DNA of 12,473 nucleotides, from the NCBI GenBank assembly GCA_002327725.1, contig DCXP01000079.1:37284-49756 (forward strand), read 5' to 3'. The DNA is from Proteobacteria bacterium UBA2133. GTDB taxonomy: Bacteria; Pseudomonadota; Gammaproteobacteria; Arenicellales; UBA868. Positions 1 to 7,410 of the stretch are shown here, in pieces (position 1 is the stretch's first letter; each line of letters opens with the position of its first letter). The notes under the pieces are model-generated. The model saw only the letters and a program-made list of their open reading frames with translations, was not told where the DNA came from and made no database searches. A program made the translations under genes and the position numbers.

Positions 1-1
1 C

Positions 2-106
2 TTTGCTGGATTCTGGGGCGGCCCGCCCTTCTGGGTGATCAGTGTCTTCGTATTGGCGATCGTCATCTACGATCTCTGGGCTGCAGCCTTTCGCCGCAAG
101 ACGTAA
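2..106 (+). CDS. 3' end of a membrane protein gene (partial, unidentified)
   Basis: An open frame enters from the left edge and ends at TAA (104-106), giving 34 C-terminal residues. About 20 of them are hydrophobic (the stretch around FWVISVFVLAIVIY), followed by a short charged tail, DLWAAAFRRKT. This is the pattern of a last transmembrane helix with a positively charged cytoplasmic end. No start, domain or family motif is visible, so the family is not assigned. It is convergent with the Pta-family gene that ends at 190. A transporter subunit would suit the neighbourhood, but that is only a guess. Confidence 0.5.
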   Translation, partial: FAGFWGGPPFWVISVFVLAIVIYDLWAAAFRRKT

Positions 107-149
107 AGCGTCCCGGTACGTTCCCGACCGGTATATCTTTGCGAAAGCC

Positions 150-177
150 GTGAGACTCTCACAATAACCCGGTTATT
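150..177. promoter_or_regulatory. two abutting perfect palindromes between convergent genes
   Basis: Positions 150-162 form GTGAGA-C-TCTCAC and 163-177 form AATAACC-C-GGTTATT, back to back with no gap. Each has perfect arms (6 and 7 bp) around a single central base. A one-base loop makes RNA hairpins of this exact form unfavourable, so protein-binding sites fit better than a terminator. They lie between the 3' ends of two convergent genes, where an operator is not expected. No T-run follows on either strand. The rest of 107-189 shows nothing else that I recognise. Confidence 0.35.
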
Positions 178-189
178 CCGGTCCCTCGG

Positions 190-1122
190 TCAATCCGAAC
201 GGACAGAGATTGCCCCAAGCGCCGCACTTGCCAGTCGAGCTGCGGGCGGGTCAGCGCGACTGGTCAGCAAAGCAGGAACGCTGCCGCCAAGCACGATACC
301 CGCTGCACAGGCACCCATGAAATAAACCATCATCTTAAAGAGTGCATTGCCGGCTTCAATGGTCGGCACCACAATCACATCAGCATCACCGGCCACCGGA
401 TGCTCGATACCTTTCATCTTTGCCGCATCGGCGGAGACGATATTGTCAAAGGCGAGCGGTCCGAAAACCTCGGCATTGAGATCTGAGGCCGAAAAATGCT
501 CAGCAATCTGCTCGCACTCCCGGGTTACCGGCATTGCCCCGCTGACCGTCTCTGACGCCGCGAGAAGCGCCACACGGGGCGTTGTGATTCCGAGTTTGTG
601 GGCCAGGGTTGCCGCGTTCTCGACAATCGCAATGCGGGTCTTGATGTTCGGCGCCACATTCAGCGCGCAATCGGTCAGCATGATTTCCTTATCGTTATTG
701 GGGACCGTCATGTGGAACACATGGGACAATCTTCCCGCGCCCCGGATTCTCCCCTCTTTGGTGAGAAGCGGGCGCATGAAGGTATCTGAATGAACATGGC
801 CCTTCATGACCATCTGCACACGTTTTGAAGATGCGAGCTGTGCGCCCGCCTGTGCGGCACTGGCCTCTCCGGATGCTTCGACAATCTCAAGGCCCGAGAT
901 GTCCCAACCGATCTCCTGCGCCGCGTTTTCGATTCCGGACGGGCTGCCAATCAGGACGGGCACAATGATCCCGGTCTCCTGCGCCTGCCGGGCACTGTCG
1001 AGAACAACGGGATGATCCGCACCGACGATCGCGGTGACGGCGGGGTCTTTGCCTGCCGCGCGGCGCAGCAGTGACGGGGGGCAGACCACCTGCTGACTGC
1101 TGAGAAAAGTACCTGCTGCCAT
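190..1122 (-). CDS. pta: phosphate acetyl/butyryltransferase family enzyme
   Basis: The 310-residue protein belongs to the phosphate acetyltransferase / phosphate butyryltransferase family, which moves an acyl group between phosphate and CoA in the cytoplasm. Family segments seen include SHVFHMTVP and LTDCALNVAPN (near residues 133-160), LLAASETVSGAMPVT (near 187-200), GPLAFDNIVSADAAKMKGI (near 221-240), the DADVIVVPTIEAGNALFK stretch, and LLTSRADPP close to the end. The length matches the short single-domain form, without the N-terminal DRTGG region of enterobacterial Pta. The start is ATG at 1122, with an in-frame TAA directly before it. The gene begins 27 nt after the ligase stop, so it is probably translated from the same message. 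In sulfonate pathways Pta converts acetyl phosphate made by Xsc to acetyl-CoA, and its place after sauS- and sauT-like genes fits that. A phosphate butyryltransferase with another acyl substrate is the alternative. Confidence 0.8.
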   Translation of the reverse strand: MAAGTFLSSQQVVCPPSLLRRAAGKDPAVTAIVGADHPVVLDSARQAQETGIIVPVLIGSPSGIENAAQEIGWDISGLEIVEASGEASAAQAGAQLASSKRVQMVMKGHVHSDTFMRPLLTKEGRIRGAGRLSHVFHMTVPNNDKEIMLTDCALNVAPNIKTRIAIVENAATLAHKLGITTPRVALLAASETVSGAMPVTRECEQIAEHFSASDLNAEVFGPLAFDNIVSADAAKMKGIEHPVAGDADVIVVPTIEAGNALFKMMVYFMGACAAGIVLGGSVPALLTSRADPPAARLASAALGAISVRSD

Positions 1123-1149
1123 TTAAATCTCGCTCATCCCGGAAGAGAA

Positions 1150-2733
1150 TCAGGCACCACCCGCGTTTGACTTCTCGATCTCATCAACCAGCTTGCGCCG
1201 CTGGATTTTCCCGGACGGCCCCTTCGGCAGGGTCTGCATCAGATGGAACACACTTGGCATCTTGAAGGCTCCCAGATTCTTCTCACAATGCGCACGCAGT
1301 TCGTCCACATCAATCAGGTTACCCGGATTCGCAACCACACAGGCGGCGACTTCCTCGCCATACCGACTGTCCGCGATACCCACCGCCGCTGCCTCGAGCA
1401 CCCCGGGAAACTGGTAGAGCACGTCGTCAATCTCTCTTGGCGCGATGTTCTCGCCGCCTTTGATGATCAGTTCCTTTATCCTGCCGGTGACAAAGACATA
1501 GCCGTCTTTATCCCTATGCCCGAGATCCCCGGTTCGATACCAGCCATCGCTGGTAAATGCCTCGCGGGTCTTTTCAGGGTCCTTGAGGTAGCCCTTCATG
1601 ACATTGTCACCGCGTACCTGGATTTCTCCCTCACTGCCGGGATCAAGCACCGCGTTACGCTCATCCGCAATCCGCACTGCGTTACCACAACTTTTACCCG
1701 GTGAACCAATCCGGTGCGCTGCCGGGTTGAGCGGATTCGAGAGAATCGGCGCAGCGGTCTCGGTAATGCCCATGGTCTCGACAAGGGGAATGCCGAAGCG
1801 CTCAACGAACGCCCGGTGCACGGCCGGCGGCAGTGCGGCGGATGCGGAACGGCCAAAGCGGACATGCGCAAGGGCCATTTTTTCGGGATCCGCCGCTGCC
1901 TCTTCTGCCCCAAGGAGATATGAAATGATCGTCGGCACCGCGCTGAACCAGGTACACCGGTGAGTGCGGACCCAGTCCCAGAACTTTGAGACCCGAAAAC
2001 GCGACGGCATCACCACTGAAGAGCCGCTCAATAAAGGCGCCATCACCGTGACCACCTGGCCGTTGATGTGGCAGATCGGCAGAACACACAACGCACGGTC
2101 TTCCCGGCCGAGGTGATGTGCCGCCACCGTGTTGGCGCTGCCTGCCAGCAAGCTCGCGTGGGAGTGGATAACCCCCTTGGGCCGGCCCGTGGTGCCGGAG
2201 GTGTAGATCAGCAGCGCGTCATCCTGTGGCTTGGGTGAAAAAGGTACGACCTTGTTCCGGGCACCCGGCAGGGAAAGAGGTCTTGTCGCTTTTGTGCCGA
2301 CCACCTTTAACGTCGGCATCTCCTCATCACAGATCTTCATCGCCGCATCAGCGTTAGTCTCATCAACAAACAGCACCTTGACCTCGGAATGGTCAAGCAC
2401 ATAGCGCAGGGCCGCCTCTCCCGCCACGGGATTAAAGGTCGCGATGGTAAAGCCACCGTACATACAACCCAGAAACAACTCAAGCGCCGACTGCCCGTTA
2501 GCGGTCAACATCCCGATCCGGTCACCCGGCTTCGCACCCAGGGACTCAAGGTATGCGTGCAGATGTCGGCAGATCTTTTGTAACTGTAACCAGGTGAGTT
2601 CGAGACCGGAATCCGGGAAGACGGCGAAGGCCTTGCCCGGGTGCGCCGTTGCGTACCGATCGATAAGCTGCCGGATGGTTAAGGCGCGACAGTCCTCGAC
2701 CTCGGCGAAGGTCAGCGGCGCATCACTTTCCAT
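1150..2733 (-). CDS. AMP-forming acyl-CoA synthetase, probable sulfoacetate-CoA ligase (SauT-like)
   Basis: This is an adenylate-forming (ANL superfamily) acid-CoA ligase: acid + ATP + CoA gives acyl-CoA + AMP + PPi. Counting from this ATG, the P-loop YTSGTTGRPKG is near residues 177-187, the ETMGITE motif near 319-325, GWYRTGDLG with the ribose-binding Asp near 403, the hinge and A8 region GRIKELIIKGGENIAPREI just after it, and the catalytic Lys in PKGPSGKIQRRKL near 509. All core motifs are intact. The start is uncertain. ATG at 2733 overlaps the upstream dehydrogenase by 11 bp. A TTG at 2754, seven codons earlier, has a GAGG about 6 nt before it and would give 534 residues. The overlap indicates translational coupling with the dehydrogenase. 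The pairing with a CoA-acylating aldehyde dehydrogenase and Pta matches the sulfoacetate route described in Cupriavidus necator (SauS, SauT). Substrate specificity cannot be read from the sequence, so the enzyme class is secure and the substrate tentative. Confidence 0.8.
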   Translation of the reverse strand: MESDAPLTFAEVEDCRALTIRQLIDRYATAHPGKAFAVFPDSGLELTWLQLQKICRHLHAYLESLGAKPGDRIGMLTANGQSALELFLGCMYGGFTIATFNPVAGEAALRYVLDHSEVKVLFVDETNADAAMKICDEEMPTLKVVGTKATRPLSLPGARNKVVPFSPKPQDDALLIYTSGTTGRPKGVIHSHASLLAGSANTVAAHHLGREDRALCVLPICHINGQVVTVMAPLLSGSSVVMPSRFRVSKFWDWVRTHRCTWFSAVPTIISYLLGAEEAAADPEKMALAHVRFGRSASAALPPAVHRAFVERFGIPLVETMGITETAAPILSNPLNPAAHRIGSPGKSCGNAVRIADERNAVLDPGSEGEIQVRGDNVMKGYLKDPEKTREAFTSDGWYRTGDLGHRDKDGYVFVTGRIKELIIKGGENIAPREIDDVLYQFPGVLEAAAVGIADSRYGEEVAACVVANPGNLIDVDELRAHCEKNLGAFKMPSVFHLMQTLPKGPSGKIQRRKLVDEIEKSNAGGA

Positions 2734-4114
2734 AACGCGCCCAGTAATCCCCAAGAAGATCCTCGGGTGAGACGACCTGCGCCGGAATCCTGCTGACGAC
2801 TCGGACCGTATTAAGGTAATGCCGGTAATTCATATTGTCACTGATGCTGTTACCACCCCAACTGCCGCAGCCCATCGAAAGCGAAAACGGCAAGGCGTTG
2901 TCGAAGCTGCCGCCGGTAGCAAAACAGTGTGCCTGGTTGACAATCACCCGACAGGTGGGCAGTTCCAAGGCGATCCGCATTGCCCTCTTCTCATCACTGG
3001 TATGGATTCCCACGGAATGCCCTGCCCCCTGATAATCATAGATCCGCGCCACCTGCGCCAGAGCCGCATCGAAATCCCCGGCCCGGTAAAGCGTCAGAAC
3101 CGGACACAACTTCTCGCCTGAGAACGGATGCGCGGGTCCGGTTTTGGACTCGCGCACCAGCAGGACCTTAATCCCGGGATCGGCCTCGCAATGGATTCCC
3201 GCCCTCTTCGCAATCTCCCGGGCGGGCTGGGCGATAACGGCCGGGTTCAGTTTGCCGTCTGTCCACATCAGTTGCTGCAGGCTTTCCTGTTCATCGGCCG
3301 TCAGCATTTTTGCACCCTGTGATTCCAGGGCGGTGACCAGTGCATCGTAAACCTGATCCAGCGCGACCACGCTGTTTTCAGAAGAACAACTGGTGGCGTT
3401 GTCGAAGGTCTTGGAGGCAATAATCTGTTCCGCAGCCGCGGCGAGGTCTGCAGTCTCGTCAACAATCACGGATACATTGCCCGCCCCCACGCCCACCGCA
3501 GGTGTACCACTCGAATAGGCCGAGCGGATATTGTTCTGTGACCCCGTGGCAACCACCAGATCAACCTCTCTCATTAAGGTTTCGGTGTCGGCCTTGTTGA
3601 TGGGGCAAGGCAGTTTCTGCACCAGCGCCTCGGGCGCACCGACTTTCTTCAGTGCCTGCTGGAACAGCGCAACCAGTTCACCACAGACTGCCTCTCCACG
3701 AGGCGACGGGGCGAGAATGATGGCATTGCACCCTTTGAGCGCGTTCATGACCTTGTTGGTTGGTGTCGCTACCGGGTTTGTCGACGGCGTGATCGCGCCC
3801 ACAACCCCAACCGGTCGTGCAATTTCAATGATTCCCCGCTCGCGGTCTTCTGAAATAATGCCTACAGAGGGAGCACCGGTCAGATCACGAAGCAAGCCCA
3901 GCGTCTTGCGGTAGTTCTTCTGGAATTTGTCATCGACATCGCCAAGACCGGTATCTTCCACCGCCCGCTGCGACAGATAGCGGTTGCTTTCGGGCTCCAG
4001 GATGGTCCAGGCGATCGCAGCAACCACATCGTCGATCTGCTGTTGATTCCACTTCTCGTACTCGGCCTGCGCCCTACGAGCGGAGGCGACTAACTCGCCT
4101 ACGGTTGATCCCAT
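2723..4114 (-). CDS. CoA-acylating aldehyde dehydrogenase, probable sulfoacetaldehyde dehydrogenase (SauS-like)
   Basis: The 463-residue protein is an NAD(P)-dependent CoA-acylating aldehyde dehydrogenase of the EutE/AdhE-N/SucD/SauS group. It interconverts acyl-CoA and aldehyde. Visible landmarks are the N-terminal AVEDTGLGDVDDK (near 51-63), PVGVVGAITPSTNP in the cofactor domain (101-114), ATGSQNNIRSAYSSGTPAVG (near 189-208), and TSCSSENS with the likely catalytic Cys243. The length suits a stand-alone enzyme without an alcohol dehydrogenase half. The ATG at 4114 has only a weak purine-rich GGGG upstream. Its 3' end overlaps the ligase gene. The expected role is sulfoacetyl-CoA reduction to sulfoacetaldehyde. 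Acetaldehyde or succinate-semialdehyde dehydrogenases are the nearest alternatives. Codons near the N-terminus hold one copy of a 71-bp direct repeat whose partner is in a truncated copy of the same gene at 8226-8398, so this gene may be a recombinant hybrid. Confidence 0.8.
   Translation of the reverse strand: MGSTVGELVASARRAQAEYEKWNQQQIDDVVAAIAWTILEPESNRYLSQRAVEDTGLGDVDDKFQKNYRKTLGLLRDLTGAPSVGIISEDRERGIIEIARPVGVVGAITPSTNPVATPTNKVMNALKGCNAIILAPSPRGEAVCGELVALFQQALKKVGAPEALVQKLPCPINKADTETLMREVDLVVATGSQNNIRSAYSSGTPAVGVGAGNVSVIVDETADLAAAAEQIIASKTFDNATSCSSENSVVALDQVYDALVTALESQGAKMLTADEQESLQQLMWTDGKLNPAVIAQPAREIAKRAGIHCEADPGIKVLLVRESKTGPAHPFSGEKLCPVLTLYRAGDFDAALAQVARIYDYQGAGHSVGIHTSDEKRAMRIALELPTCRVIVNQAHCFATGGSFDNALPFSLSMGCGSWGGNSISDNMNYRHYLNTVRVVSRIPAQVVSPEDLLGDYWARYGK
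3948..4018. repeat. 71-bp direct repeat, copy 1 (inside intact sauS-like gene)
   Basis: This tract matches 8226-8296 with two mismatches (3988 and 3989), in the same orientation and codon frame. Identity stops abruptly on the low-coordinate side (3947 and 8225 differ). On the other side it falls to roughly 60-65% by eye. It encodes the segment around residues 33-56 of the dehydrogenase. Confidence 0.9.
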
Positions 4115-4151
4115 TATCGTTTACCCCGGACCGAAAACAAGGATATTCAAG

Positions 4152-4185
4152 AAAAAACGCGCCGGCCCGCTAGCCGGGTCGGCGC
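4152..4185 (-). terminator. intrinsic terminator after tctC
   Basis: On the minus strand a GC-rich hairpin (4185-4159) has 11 paired positions, interrupted by one mismatch, around a 5-nt loop. One base after it comes a run of six T (4157-4152). This is a classical rho-independent terminator. It lies 27 nt past the tctC stop and 38 nt before the sauS-like start. The TTT transporter message should mostly end here, so the downstream catabolic genes need read-through or a promoter that overlaps this short gap. I do not see a convincing -35/-10 pair in 4115-4211. Confidence 0.85.
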
Positions 4186-4211
4186 CTTGCTGCAATACTA
4201 AACCAACTGAC

Positions 4212-5192
4212 TCAATCGAGTCCTTTGAGCAGGTCTTCGAGGTACGGCTGACGCTCTGCCCACATGGCAAGGACCTCGTCCCGGGTCATGATGCGCAGCG
4301 GAGACCCACCCGCTTTCATCTTCTTGGCGACTTTTTGGTCCTGAAACATCAGATGCACCCGCTCTGCGAGGAAATCGATGACTTCCTGGGGGGTACCCTT
4401 GCGCGCCATGATACCGCGGAAGTTTACACTTGAATCGTCCACGTCCACGCCCTGCTCCTTGAAGGTGGGCACATCCGGCAGGAACATCTCTTCGCGCTGA
4501 TTGTCGGCTACGCCCAGGATCTTGATCCGGTCACCCTGGCGGTAGGCATCGGACAGGTTGTTAAAGCCCGCCATGACCTGGTTGCCGAGCACCATTTTCA
4601 TGGCCTTGACACCGCCGCCGGCAGGAATGTACTTGAGCTTGATATCGGCAGCCCTCTCGAACTGCAGATGGGCGATGTGGTGACCCACATAGAGGCCCGC
4701 ACCGCTGACCGTGATGGTGCCGGGATTCGCCTTGGCATGAGCCACCACATCGGAAACCGAATTGAAGGGGCTGTCCTTGGGCACGATCAGCACGGCCGGG
4801 TCGGCACCCCAGTTGGCAACCGGCTCAAGATTGTTGATGTTGTACTTGGTATCGAACTTGATCGACTGGGCAATAAAGTGCGGCACGTTGTAGGCGGCCA
4901 GTTGGTGGCCGTCTGTGCTCGCCTTGGAAGCAAACCAGTTCCAGCCTTTCTGGCCACCGGCGCCGGGTTTATTGAAGATAACGATAGGCATATTCAGGTA
5001 TTTTTCCTTGCCTGCCATCATGGTCACGATACGGGCCTGGAAATCGGTGGCACCACCTGGACCATAAGCTACCGTAACCTGTACGGGTGCGCTCGGGTAT
5101 TCACCGGCAATAACGGATTTGACCGGAGCCATCAGCACAAGTGCGAAGAGCCCCAGCGTACCCACTTTAACAACGGATTTCAGAAATGACAT
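4212..5192 (-). CDS. tctC: TTT transporter periplasmic substrate-binding protein (TctC/Bug family)
   Basis: The 326-residue protein is a Bug/TctC-type extracytoplasmic solute receptor that would deliver a carboxylate to the TctA-TctB permease encoded just upstream. It has a basic then hydrophobic signal peptide (residues 1-29, likely cut after VIA). The typical mature start is EYPSAPVQVTVAYGPGGATD, where the GGATD loop is part of the ligand pocket in this family. NKPGAGGQKG (near 74-83) is the second family loop, and PDVPTFKEQG near residue 250 is typical of the C-terminal lobe. A strong Shine-Dalgarno AGGAGG (5203-5198) is 5 nt from the ATG. The gene follows the permease by 114 nt and is closed by an intrinsic terminator. 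The order A-B then C, with the receptor last, differs from the more usual C-B-A order. Bug proteins bind varied carboxylates and sulfo-carboxylates, so the ligand is inferred from context only. Confidence 0.9.
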   Translation of the reverse strand: MSFLKSVVKVGTLGLFALVLMAPVKSVIAGEYPSAPVQVTVAYGPGGATDFQARIVTMMAGKEKYLNMPIVIFNKPGAGGQKGWNWFASKASTDGHQLAAYNVPHFIAQSIKFDTKYNINNLEPVANWGADPAVLIVPKDSPFNSVSDVVAHAKANPGTITVSGAGLYVGHHIAHLQFERAADIKLKYIPAGGGVKAMKMVLGNQVMAGFNNLSDAYRQGDRIKILGVADNQREEMFLPDVPTFKEQGVDVDDSSVNFRGIMARKGTPQEVIDFLAERVHLMFQDQKVAKKMKAGGSPLRIMTRDEVLAMWAERQPYLEDLLKGLD

Positions 5193-5197
5193 TTCAA

Positions 5198-5203
5198 CCT
5201 CCT
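5198..5203 (-). promoter_or_regulatory. strong ribosome binding site for tctC
   Basis: On the minus strand AGGAGG lies 5 nt before the ATG at 5192 and fixes the tctC start. It is stronger than the ribosome sites of sauS, sauT and pta, as expected for an abundant periplasmic receptor. Confidence 0.8.
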
Positions 5204-5306
5204 GTCTGTCGGACTGTGTATTGCCCCTTGCGGGACCTGTTACTCCACGCTGCTGATGCTACCGCGCTCAGGCAGACCGACACCCACAGCATAGAAAGAA
5301 ACTTGA

Positions 5307-7262
5307 TCAAAAAAGGATTCCCCTTGGCGTCATCACCTGCAGCATGTGCTCAAAGGACAGATAGACAATTCCGATGAATACGATACTGACCGGCAGCAGA
5401 CGGACAACGCTGCTTCGGTCCCGTGAGGGCAGGTAGAAAAGCGCAATTAATGCAAAGGCGAGGAACGAGGACGCATAAAAACCCAGCACTTCGAGCACCG
5501 TCAGGTAGACCACAATGACTGCGCTGCCAGTGGCAATGTCGCGCCAGACCCCGTCAGACGGGCCGCTGTCGCCGCCCGCCTTGAGGGCCCGGAAACTGTC
5601 CCACAGCAACAGTGCCGCAAGGGCGGTCATGATGAGCGCCAGCAGACGCGGGAAAAAGAAGGCCTCACCGCTGCCCGCGAAAAAAGCCGCTCCGAGCATC
5701 AACGCCACCAGACCTACCGCCCCGACGGAACCGGCAAGCCGGGGCGGATCGGACTCCACGTCCCCGGCTACCGATCGCCGGCGCTGCTTGAGTTCGGCAA
5801 CGATACTGTAGGCAATCGATACCACGCAGATCACGATCAGGATGATGTTGATGGTGCCGAGGAAGAAGTAGGACAGGGCGCCCTCACCGGTATCGGCAAT
5901 CATCTTGCCCATCTGGAAGTTGTCCTCGGCGATGGGCCCGAGAATGATCCCGAGCACCATCGGCGCAGCACTGAATCCGTAACGGCTGCCCACATACATC
6001 ACCGCACCGAGCACCGCCATGACCAGAACATCCGAGTAACTGTTCTGAATGCTGTAGGTGCCGATCACCGCCAGTACGGTGACCGCGGCCGCCATGTAGT
6101 GGCTGGGCACCCGCATCACCCAGTGACTGCTGGTGCGGCTGAGTCCAAGGCCCATCACGACCATCAGGCCCTGCGCCACCAGCAAGGCGCCGATAAAGGT
6201 CCAGGTCACTTGGGCATGCACTGTGAAGAGGTCCGGCCCCGGAAAGAGGCCATTGATCAGCAGGCCCCCCAGCAGCACCGCTGCCGTCGGGCTGCCCGGC
6301 ACACCCAAGGTCAACAAGGGCACCAGCGACGGACCCACCATGGCGTTATTGGCGGATTCGGCGGCAATCACGCCATCCGGCTCACCCTTGCCGAAGCGGT
6401 CTGGTTCGCCACTGAACTTGCGGACCTGGTCATAGGCTACCAGTCCCGCGATCTGTCCGCCCGCGCCGGGAATGATTCCCACCACGATGCCGGAAACCGT
6501 CCCGACCACCAGCGCCTTGATGCGGCGAAGGTTGTAGCGTATCGAATCGAAAAGCCGGTGGCTTTCAAGGCTGTAAAGACTGCCGGTGTTCTTCTCGCGG
6601 GCGGTCACCATCAGCTGGAAAACCTGGGGGATAGCAAAGAGGCCGATCAGCGCCGCGACCACATGCACACCCCCTGTCACATGATCGGTGAAGACAAACC
6701 GTGCCTCCCCAAAGATCGGGCTGATGCCAATGGTCGATATCCACAGGCCGGCCGCGCCCGATAACAGACCTTTGACCACCGATTTCGAGCCGACGCTACC
6801 GATCACGGTTACCCCGACAATGGCGATCCAGAAAAGTTCGGCCGGGCCGAAAGCGAGAGCGAGTTCGGCCAGAGGTGGGGTAAAGAAGATCAGGACCAGC
6901 ACCCCGATCACACCGCCAATAAAGGAACTGATAAAACAATAATGCAGCGCCTCGGAGGCCCTGCCCTGCCGCGCCATCGGATGGCCATCAAGAACGGTAG
7001 CGATATTGGCCGGGGCACCCGGTATATTCACAAGAATGCCGCTGATGGCACCGCCTGCCACTGTTGCCGTGTAGACGGCGCCCAGCAAAACCAGCCCGGT
7101 GGCAGAATCCATATGAAAGGTAAACGGGATCAAGAGCGCCACGGCCATGGTTGGGCTGAGTCCAGGCATCGCACCCAACACGAGCCCCGCACCGGTCGCC
7201 AGCACCAGCACAACCATGATCTCAAGCGTCAGAACATCGCCAAAGAACTGAAAGAACTCCAA
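5307..7262 (-). CDS. TctA-TctB fusion permease of a tripartite tricarboxylate transporter
   Basis: One 651-residue chain joins both membrane subunits of a TTT transporter. Residues about 1-490 are TctA, with repeated hydrophobic helices. Family signatures include GAMPGLSPTMAVALLIPFTF (31-49), the GAISGILVNIPGAPANIA and LDGHPMARQGRA segment (71-102), GIIPGAGGQIAGLVAYD (262-278), AAESANNAMVGPSLVPLLTLGVPG around 300-323, and LGPIAEDNFQ near 441. A basic linker, LKQRRRS (491-497), leads to a TctB domain (about 508-651) with four hydrophobic stretches and the family-like end MTPRGILF. TctA and TctB are usually separate genes, so the fusion and its A-then-B order are notable. The start is TTG at 7262, supported by AGGAGG at 7278-7273 and by alignment of MEFFQFF with the usual TctA N-terminus. 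It is divergent from gntR and upstream of tctC. It sits in the inner membrane and imports the carboxylate handed over by TctC. Confidence 0.9.
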   Translation of the reverse strand: MEFFQFFGDVLTLEIMVVLVLATGAGLVLGAMPGLSPTMAVALLIPFTFHMDSATGLVLLGAVYTATVAGGAISGILVNIPGAPANIATVLDGHPMARQGRASEALHYCFISSFIGGVIGVLVLIFFTPPLAELALAFGPAELFWIAIVGVTVIGSVGSKSVVKGLLSGAAGLWISTIGISPIFGEARFVFTDHVTGGVHVVAALIGLFAIPQVFQLMVTAREKNTGSLYSLESHRLFDSIRYNLRRIKALVVGTVSGIVVGIIPGAGGQIAGLVAYDQVRKFSGEPDRFGKGEPDGVIAAESANNAMVGPSLVPLLTLGVPGSPTAAVLLGGLLINGLFPGPDLFTVHAQVTWTFIGALLVAQGLMVVMGLGLSRTSSHWVMRVPSHYMAAAVTVLAVIGTYSIQNSYSDVLVMAVLGAVMYVGSRYGFSAAPMVLGIILGPIAEDNFQMGKMIADTGEGALSYFFLGTINIILIVICVVSIAYSIVAELKQRRRSVAGDVESDPPRLAGSVGAVGLVALMLGAAFFAGSGEAFFFPRLLALIMTALAALLLWDSFRALKAGGDSGPSDGVWRDIATGSAVIVVYLTVLEVLGFYASSFLAFALIALFYLPSRDRSSVVRLLPVSIVFIGIVYLSFEHMLQVMTPRGILF

Positions 7263-7272
7263 CTCCTGCTCT

Positions 7273-7278
7273 CCTCCT
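7273..7278 (-). promoter_or_regulatory. ribosome binding site supporting a TTG start for tctAB
   Basis: AGGAGG lies 10 nt before the TTG at 7262 on the minus strand, and a second GGAG abuts the start codon. No ATG in a sensible position precedes the TctA sequence, so TTG is the preferred start. Confidence 0.6.
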
Positions 7279-7360
7279 GCAACGTGCCCACGGGTGTTCT
7301 GGGAGGACGCGCCTTGGACACGCGCCCCTTGACGACCGACTGGAAGGGTTCCGCAATCTG

Positions 7361-7410
7361 CAGTATACTAGTCAAATATATCATATAACTCATATATATA
7401 TTATATATCT
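7361..7410. promoter_or_regulatory. AT-rich divergent promoter/operator region between tctAB and gntR
   Basis: The 147-bp gap between divergent starts (7263-7409) contains a 50-bp block that is mostly A and T, in sharp contrast to its surroundings. It carries an 8-bp palindrome, AGTATACT (7362-7369), overlapping ACTAGT (7367-7372). It also carries two direct copies of TCATATA (7381-7387 and 7390-7396) at 9-bp spacing, and alternating AT runs on to about 7408. On the minus strand TATACT could serve as a -10 for tctAB. On the plus strand several TATA-like hexamers are available for gntR. I cannot choose exact promoter boxes. The layout suggests autoregulation of GntR and control of the TTT genes from one site. 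Confidence 0.55.

Noticed and set aside
1123..1137. five-codon ATG...TAA frame just before the pta start
   Set aside because: Very short, with no ribosome site of its own. Probably chance.
4668..5189. 173-codon plus-strand open frame
   Set aside because: Fully antisense to tctC, whose signal peptide, family motifs and strong ribosome site are clear.
5193..5306. imperfect inverted GTCTGTCGG-like sequences in the tctAB-tctC gap
   Set aside because: Arms are short and mismatched. Nothing beyond the tctC ribosome site is convincing.
6099..6764. 221-codon plus-strand open frame
   Set aside because: It is antisense to the TctA domain, rich in His, Gln and Arg without domain structure, and is a shadow of a GC-rich real gene.
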